Shown here piece after piece: positions 57,919 through 64,000 of a DNA stretch of 64,000 bases (positions within the stretch are counted from its first letter, which is position 1; each line of letters opens with the position of its first letter). The DNA is from Boswellia sacra. Taxonomy: Eukaryota > Streptophyta > Magnoliopsida > Sapindales > Burseraceae. The stretch covers positions 186,001 to 250,000 of the forward strand of contig SNVD02007458.1 of the NCBI GenBank assembly GCA_013180625.2, read 5' to 3'. The notes under the pieces were generated by a model, which saw only the letters and a program-made list of their open reading frames with translations, was not told the origin of the DNA and ran no database searches. A program made the position numbers and the translations under genes.

Positions 57919-57942
57919 ATATATATATATATATATATATAT
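57919..57942. repeat. (ta)12 microsatellite in the 3' region of the histidine-rich gene
   Basis: It lies about 64 bp after the stop. The relic at 43465 has a TA repeat at the matching place, so it was ancestral. Confidence 0.9.
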
Positions 57943-59240
57943 GTTTAGTATACTTTGGTGTTATCGGATTCTCAATTGTTACTAGTTTTATGTACAGCAA
58001 TTGTGAATCCATGACTTTGTACTGTTTTTATTGCACTATGATATATAGAAAAAAATATAATTATTATGTAGAAAATTGTAGTCTAATTATTAAATAAGCT
58101 CTAAAGTTTTTTTTTTTTTTTTGTTATAAGATAGTTCACTATTTAATTGGGTTAATATCGTTAACCTTCTTTATGATTTGGTACAATATCATATGAAAAG
58201 TATATTTGAAATATTTATATTTGAAAAAAAATATAATTATTATGATGATTAGCGCGAGGAATTTCTCTCTAAAAGTGAGCCTCACTGTGATCTTCTTAGA
58301 CATCACCGAAAGTGTATTAATGCGAGGCTGTCATGATAAAATGGTTTTGCCTTTGGTTGTCCATTGACTATCGATCTTTGTCAGCTCATCCCGACTTTAA
58401 TTGTTTCCTTATCAAATTATTATTTATTATTTGATGCCACCTTTATTTCCTTTATAAAAGAAAGAGAGAAACTAAATTATTATTCTCAAAATAATCGAAA
58501 TTTGAAAAGCCATTTTACTTTCTAAATTTAGTACAAAATTATAATATAGAACCATAGGCCAAGATTATAAGATAATGAATTAAAGTGGGCTACCAACTTT
58601 TAATGTAATTGTTTACATATATATATATATATATATATTCATATATAAATAAATGGTGAGTTAACATAATTAATTATTTGACTCTAGCAACATGCTTATT
58701 TCAACTTATTTATTAATCGAAAAGGTTTAATATTAAAATAAAGTCTTTTTTATCATAGATTATTATGACTTATCCACTTTTTTTACATCTTTAAATTTGT
58801 AAAATATTAAAAATAATCTTATTTTATTTTAAAAAATTTATCTTACTGTCTTTCCTACAAACTTTGATAGTCTCATAACAAAACTATTTGTATATTTATT
58901 CAATCAACAAACAATTTTTTTTATAGATGAAAATTCTACTCTGATAATTAATAAGATTTAAATTAATTAAATAGATAAAATATGATCTACTTATTTAATG
59001 ATTTTAAGTTAAATCATGCTGTATATTTTTTATTAATTAAGTTGATTGTACATATAAAATTATCTATTATTAAAATTTATCTTAAAATTTGCATAAAGAA
59101 CTTACGGTAAAACCTCTAATAGGAAAAAGCGAAAAGATAATAATTCAAAAAAAAATATAGGCCCAACGTCTATAAAATATATTTTACAATGTTTTCTATC
59201 TATTTTTTTTATCCTTTAATTTAATAATAATAATTTAAAA
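57943..59240. other. Intergenic between the histidine-rich gene and HSFA5
   Basis: No gene is seen. It contains the part homologous to 43665-43765, a t-run at 58108-58122 and a (ta)n repeat at 58617-58638. Confidence 0.5.
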
Positions 59241-59249
59241 AGCAGCCCC

Positions 59250-59479
59250 GTGTGCCGACACGACTCTCCCAATTCAATTATTAATCATAGCGTTCAAATT
59301 GGTCAGTCAACTCAACCAAGCCTCCACCAAATATAATATTTTTTTAATTAAAGATGACGTGGCCGCTAAAAATTGCATGACTCGACCATTCTTCAATTTA
59401 TCGGGAGCCGAACCGGACAGACTGTCTCTCTTTCTCTCTCTTCACTGCAACTTGACCCGAATTCAAACGCGACACCGCT
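59250..59479 (+). promoter_or_regulatory. Proximal promoter and 5' leader of HSFA5
   Basis: Features seen: tgacgtggc at about 59354-59362, an ACGT-core (ABRE/G-box-like) site; a t/a-rich stretch (tataatattttttt, 59332-59346); and a pyrimidine patch (ctgtctctctttctctctcttcact, about 59420-59445) typical of plant core promoters. I saw no clean nGAAnnTTCn heat-shock element triplet. The transcription start is not determinable from sequence. Confidence 0.5.
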
Positions 59480-59710
59480 ATGGAGGCTGCGGCGTCTGCC
59501 GGCGGCGGCGGAAGCGGAGGAGGACCGGCTCCTTTCCTCCTTAAGACTTACGACATGGTGGACGACTCATCCACCGACGAGATCGTCTCCTGGAGCTCAA
59601 ACAAGCACAGCTTCGTCGTCTGGAACCCTCCGGAGTTCGCGCGTCTTCTCCTTCCTACCTATTTCAAGCACAACAATTTTTCTAGCTTTATCCGACAGCT
59701 CAACACTTAC
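59480..59710 (+). CDS. HSFA5: Heat shock factor A5, exon 1 (first half of DNA-binding domain)
   Basis: The ATG at 59480 gives [20 protein letters not shown], then [20 protein letters not shown] and further DNA-binding residues to FIRQLNTY (residue 77), with donor TAC|gtgagt at 59711. HSF genes are split at exactly this place inside the winged helix-turn-helix domain. The recognition-helix text [16 protein letters not shown] is canonical. [14 protein letters not shown] and SSTDEIVSW point to class A4/A5, and exon 2 settles on A5. The encoded factor binds heat shock elements as a trimer. In other plants HSFA5 pairs with HSFA4 and represses it. There is no in-frame upstream ATG. Confidence 0.95.
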
Positions 59711-62700
59711 GTGAGTCCTTCCTCCGCTCTAATTTTCAATTTTCGATTTTGAATTGAATCGATTCGATTTAATTTTGGTTGAATCTTGGATTAGTTCCTT
59801 TGGTAGAGTCAGTTTTTTCGTTACAATGTCTGGTGCTAGCTCGGGGAGGTTTTTGCAAAAATTTCGAAACAGGAGGGGCTTAAGTAATATTGTTGCCAAC
59901 ACGAGGGAGGTGCATAATTAATTGGTCCTAAAACTTGTGATTTGGGAAAACGTGAAATGCGAAATCAAGATATTGGAGTTGTTATCACTTTATGAAATGT
60001 GAAACGATTAATTTTTCTTGTCATTGTATTGATTATGTAGATGGGTGATTCATTTCACAGGTGCATCTTATTGTTGTGATAAATCCAATCCAATGGCAGT
60101 TTGTGAAAAATCGGTTGGATATGCTAAGGACTTGTCAATATGTCTGTTCATACACTTTTTTTTTTTTTTTTTAAATCTTTACTGAATGGATTTGTGTCCT
60201 TCCTGAAAGTTGTACCCTTTTGGTGGCCGTTGTAGCTTTCTTGGTCTTCGATGATGAAGACTTGGTGAAGACCATGTGTTTTGAGCGTGCACATATGTTT
60301 TTATGAAAGAACAACATAACTTAGAAGAACCAAGGATTTGAAAAAAGCTTCTGAAGGTTTTAGTTGTTAAAAGAGTAATGGGGTACTTTGCTTTTGCGTA
60401 GATGGTATGATAGGTAGGTTTGGATGGTTAACTAGTTTGTACATAGTTTCTTATCGAAGCTATCCTTATTAAAGATTGTATAGTTGTATAAACCACAAAA
60501 ACGTATAACCATAATTTTGAACTGGCCTCTTCCCTCTTTTTTCTTTTGTATTCACTTAGATGATTGTTTGGAAATCTTAAAGCTTAGTTGTCTAACCTCA
60601 GTGCTATATCAAGAGCTTAGTAATCTGATCTGTTTAACACTTGGGCTAAGATCTTATGATTGGGTTGATGACCAGTGATGAATGGGGATAATGATTATTT
60701 TACCGCAATTTTCAATAAAAATAATGGTGTTAGATGGATCAAGTGTTTGGATGGAAAAAGACTAGGGAAGTGAGAAACTACAAAGTGTAAAAATATTTAC
60801 TTTGAAACTATCAAGCAATATCTTGAGAATTTCAATGCTGTTTAAAGGTCATTAGTTTAGGATTACTTTTACTTATAATCAATGGTGGTGGTCATATGGA
60901 GTTAAGAGGTGTGCATGAAGGGGATGAAGGCTTGTCAGGTATTTCAGTTAAAAGATGACTGCAGAAATTTCTTCATTTCCATTGATAAAGTATTGAAGCA
61001 GCAAAAACCATTTCTGGTCTTTTCTCTTTTTCTATTCCCTCCACGAATGTGGGCAATGCACCTTCTTTGAGTGTATGATAGGTTAGAATACCTATATAAA
61101 TATTGTGGCTCTAGATGTGGCATCACCTACTAGTTTTTGTAGGTTGTTTGGTCCACCATGTTGTTGAAAAGGGCAAATCCTTGATGGTACAGGAACCTTC
61201 CTGTTTGGCTATAGTCATCTTTGAAAGACTAATTTGTTTTCTCATGAATATGTAAAACACGCATTTAGATATGATTTAAAGATAGTATGCTTCATTCACT
61301 ATTTGGAAGAATATATCTAAAATTAAGCACCATATATTTCCTCTTCTCTTTTAGGCAAAGGAGGGAAGTTGAACAAAATAATTTATATTCTCTTTTTCAT
61401 ACCTCTACCTGATGTTGCATCTGACTTTTCCAATTATATGTAGGTTCATAGTAAATAGGTAGCTATAGCAATATTCTCAAGTTGTTTGGATCCATGCATG
61501 ATCTATACTCATATGCACAAGCATCAAGGCATCCTTTTATGTGTATGCTTGACATAACTTTCAAAACTTTCTTCCGTAGCTTCCTGTGGTATCCGCATAT
61601 AAAAAGGTATTTGAGGTTGATTATACTTGGTTCCTTATACTTGATTAAGCTCATTTGTTATAGGTTAGTTTTTCCTTTTTGTATTAACATTAACCCGTTA
61701 ATTGGATGACTTGAGCTATCTGAGCTGGTTATGCATGTTACTTTCTTGTAAAAGCAATAAAAAGAAGCAGATATTTAAAATTCCGGACTGGAATACACTT
61801 GGACTCTAATAATTAGGCATGTTTCTGCAGCAATGCAGCACCTCCAGCAACCCTTGTTTTTGTCCTGAAAGGAATTGAAAATTTACATGAATCTGTTTTT
61901 ACCAGTGATAAACTTGATCTGAATCTTAGAAAATAATAAACTCTTGTTTTTTTCCTTGTTTGTGTTTATCATGTTCATGTGGTCTCACGTACTGTGTTGC
62001 AGATTGTAAATATTTTCAGTCAATCTTTTAAAATCTAAAAATGTGCATATCTTGCAACAATAAAACTGAAATCTTTATTCTTTTTTCTTTATTTTCCTTT
62101 TTGGTGAAGAGAAATTTATTCTGCTCAAGTTATCGTTTGGATATTAATTCTCCTTTTTATACGCCAATGAAAGACCAATAAATCTATAAATGGGTTAGAG
62201 GCCTATTTGGATATGAATCTTATGTTTTTGTTTTAGAAATTTTCATATCAAAATGAAATAGATGATATGTTTACACTTTTGCTCAAAAAAAAAATGAATG
62301 ATAAAAAATATGTTTAGTTATATGTTTTATAATGAAATTTATTTAATAAGAAAGTTGAAAAAATGAAATTAAACATAAAAAATGATAAATATTCTTAAAG
62401 TTTTTCAAATTTTTTTTTTAATGTCAAATATTTTTTTAAATCTAATAACATTGTTTGTTAACTAAAATTAATTGTTAATTTTTTTTAATAATTTCTTTTG
62501 AGTAGAATGTATTAGCATTATATAATTCTAAAAATAGCTTAATAAAATAATATAATATAAAAAAATAAAAAATGAGAATTAGTAGAAGGGAGGGTAGAGT
62601 ACAAGAGAGATGAGAATTAGTTGAAGTTATGGGAAGTGGAGTTAAGTGTGTAACGGTAAAAGGGTATGCTGAGTTTGGAGAGAAAACATAGAAAAATAGT

Positions 62701-63167
62701 TTCCATTTTCAATGAGTACAGTGCAGTAGAGGTGTTGTAAAGAGGTTTTATGTTTTTTTTTTTTTTTTTTTTTTGAAGCGAAAGTAGTCATCAAAATGAA
62801 TATTACATGAATTGCAATATATTTAAACTGAAACAAAGATGAATGAAACACAGAAAACAGATAATTGCTTTAATATCCAATGCTTACACTTTCTAGCATC
62901 CATTCATGGATGCGGGGGGGTGGTGGGGAGGGGGTGTGGGTGTTGGTGTGGGGTGTATACAGCATTCACAATCATATTGTGGATGCATCATGAGCAACAT
63001 ATCTCCTATGCTTTTGGCTTCCCACCTCCACCTCTCCAACTTCGCTTTCTCCTTATATAAGAGAGAAAAAAATTTATAAATTCGATGTTAGTTTGGTATT
63101 CATATTATGCACAATCTGAGTTTCTTAGTATGAATTGTCTGTGTGCACGCATGTGTTTTGGAAACAG
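59711..63167 (+). other. HSFA5 intron 1 (3457 bp)
   Basis: It is bounded by gtgagt (59711) and ...aaacag (63167), phase 0. This is large for this conserved intron, which is often a few hundred bp. ORFs inside are not genes. Notable contents are t-runs at 60155-60172 and 62753-62774, an A/T-rich stretch (62200-62570), and a G-rich block (62913-62953) about 210 bp before the acceptor. Confidence 0.9.
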
Positions 63168-64000
63168 GGATTCCGGAAAATTGATCCTGAGAAGTGGGAA
63201 TTCTCCAATGATGATTTTGTCAAGGATCAAAAGCATCTTCTTAAGAATATCCACCGCCGGAAACCTATTCACAGCCATAGTCACCCTCAAAGTTCTTCAA
63301 CAGATCCTGAGAGAGCAGCATTTGAGGAAGATATAGAAAAGTTTTTACGCGAGAAATCTGTACTGGAGGCAAATCTTTTAAGGGTAAAAGAGCAGCGGTC
63401 AGTTGAAAAGCTGAAATTGGATGAACTGACACAGCGGGTGGATATGATTGAGCACAGGCAGGAACATTTGTTTACCACCTTGGAAAAAACTGTTCAGAAC
63501 CCTACTTTTGTGCAATATATTGCTCGAAAAATTGAATCTATGGATATCTCAGCATATAATAAGAAAAGACGACTCCCACATGTTGATCGCTCAAAGCCTG
63601 CTGTGGAAAATAGTCTTTTGGATAACAATAGTACTTCTCGACATGAGTTTGGGAATATTTTCCACCAAGATTTCTCAAATAAGCTGAGACTAGAATTATC
63701 CCCAGCAGTTTCGGACATTAACTTGGTTTCACATAGCACACAGAGTTCCAATGAAGATGGGGGAAGTCCACTGAGGAAACTATCTGAAGGAGACCCAAAA
63801 GATGCACAGACAAGAATAGAAGGTAATTTATTTATGCCTGAAACATTTGAACTTTCAGACACTGGGACATCTATTACATTTAGAATGGATTCATCATGCC
63901 CGCGAAAAGTTTCAGCAAATGACAGCCCAAGAGTGCATCCCTTGGTGCAGAGATTGACTTCTGGTGAAGAAGTCGATGGTCACGTTTCCTGCCACCTAAA
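63168..64000 (+). CDS. HSFA5: Heat shock factor A5, exon 2 (partial; runs off the window)
   Basis: The frame continues at GFRKIDPEKWEF and completes the DNA-binding domain to HLLKNIHRRKPIHSHSHP (about residue 117). A heptad oligomerisation region HR-A/B follows from about residue 125 to 190 (FEEDIEKFLREKSVLEANL, then KLKLDELTQRVDMIEHRQEH), then NPTFVQYIARKIESMDISAY and a basic NLS NKKRRLP (residues 208-214). Downstream GNIFHQDFSNKLRLELSPA and DINLVSHSTQSSNED are characteristic of A5. The frame is open to 64000 (277 codons), so the C-terminus with the activator region lies beyond the window. No lesion is seen. Confidence 0.95.

Noticed and set aside
59299..59714. Alternative-frame ORFs across HSFA5 exon 1
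   Set aside because: The frame from 59480 encodes the canonical HSF DNA-binding domain with the conserved intron position.
60484..61709. Short ORFs in the HSFA5 intron
   Set aside because: Short, no motifs, and inside a well-bounded GT-AG intron.
1..64000. tRNA, rRNA or microRNA genes
   Set aside because: No cloverleaf, rRNA core or convincing miRNA hairpin outside transposon foldbacks was recognised by eye; a tRNAscan-SE and Infernal run would settle this.

Overview
The window is nuclear DNA of a flowering plant, most likely a eudicot. It is AT-rich, the one certain gene has a GT-AG intron of 3.5 kb, and the recognisable host families (HSFA5, GEX3, monodehydroascorbate reductase, FAR1-related, MAPKKK17/18-like kinase, F-box/kelch) are plant families. 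I cannot name the species. About 57 kb is a graveyard of nested transposons and decayed gene copies. Only the last 7 kb carries genes that look alive.

Layout. 0.8-13.7 kb: two tandem, decayed MAPKKK-like kinase copies on the minus strand. The first is split by a gag-protease-only LTR retrotransposon (A, 1235-9581, target duplication GCAAC), which is itself split by a Ty3/gypsy element (B, 1905-7033, target duplication TCAAT). 13.9-15.4 kb: a probable non-autonomous hAT-like element with GC-rich ends. 16.9-20.7 kb: a CACTA element with AAT target duplication. It carries no transposase but holds same-strand pieces of three unrelated host genes: F-box/kelch, GEX3 with introns, and monodehydroascorbate reductase. 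20.76-27.33 kb: a Mutator-like element with a FAR1-like pseudogene, a nested solo LTR (target duplication GTAAG) and a ~164-bp satellite. 27.7-29 kb: minisatellite. 29.5-31.4 kb: a head-to-tail LTR-internal-LTR-internal-LTR array of a miniature retrotransposon. 33.1-43.2 kb: a degenerate Ty1/copia relic (D) interrupted by a second CACTA element (38329-43046, target duplication TAT). 43.5-43.8 kb: a relic of the histidine-rich gene found intact at 57.5 kb. 43.9-45.4 kb: an AT-rich inverted-repeat element inserted in a 133-bp tandem repeat. 45.3-55.3 kb: two foldback elements with gtgtgtttgg-like ends, the first split by a copia element with a Sirevirus-like layout (C, 45866-54092, target duplication CCGAC). 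56.07-56.30 kb: a small foldback element with a perfect 9-bp target duplication.

Genes likely to work: a 123-residue protein that is one third histidine (57484-57855), and the 5' part of HSFA5 (exon 1 at 59480-59710, exon 2 from 63168 past the window end).

The nesting gives a relative history. The kinase locus duplicated first and was then broken by A, which was later broken by B. Copia D predates the second CACTA element. The MULE predates its solo LTR. The first foldback predates copia C. The strongest candidate for something unusual is the CACTA element that has assembled three host gene fragments in one orientation. The histidine-rich gene with a decayed local paralog comes next.
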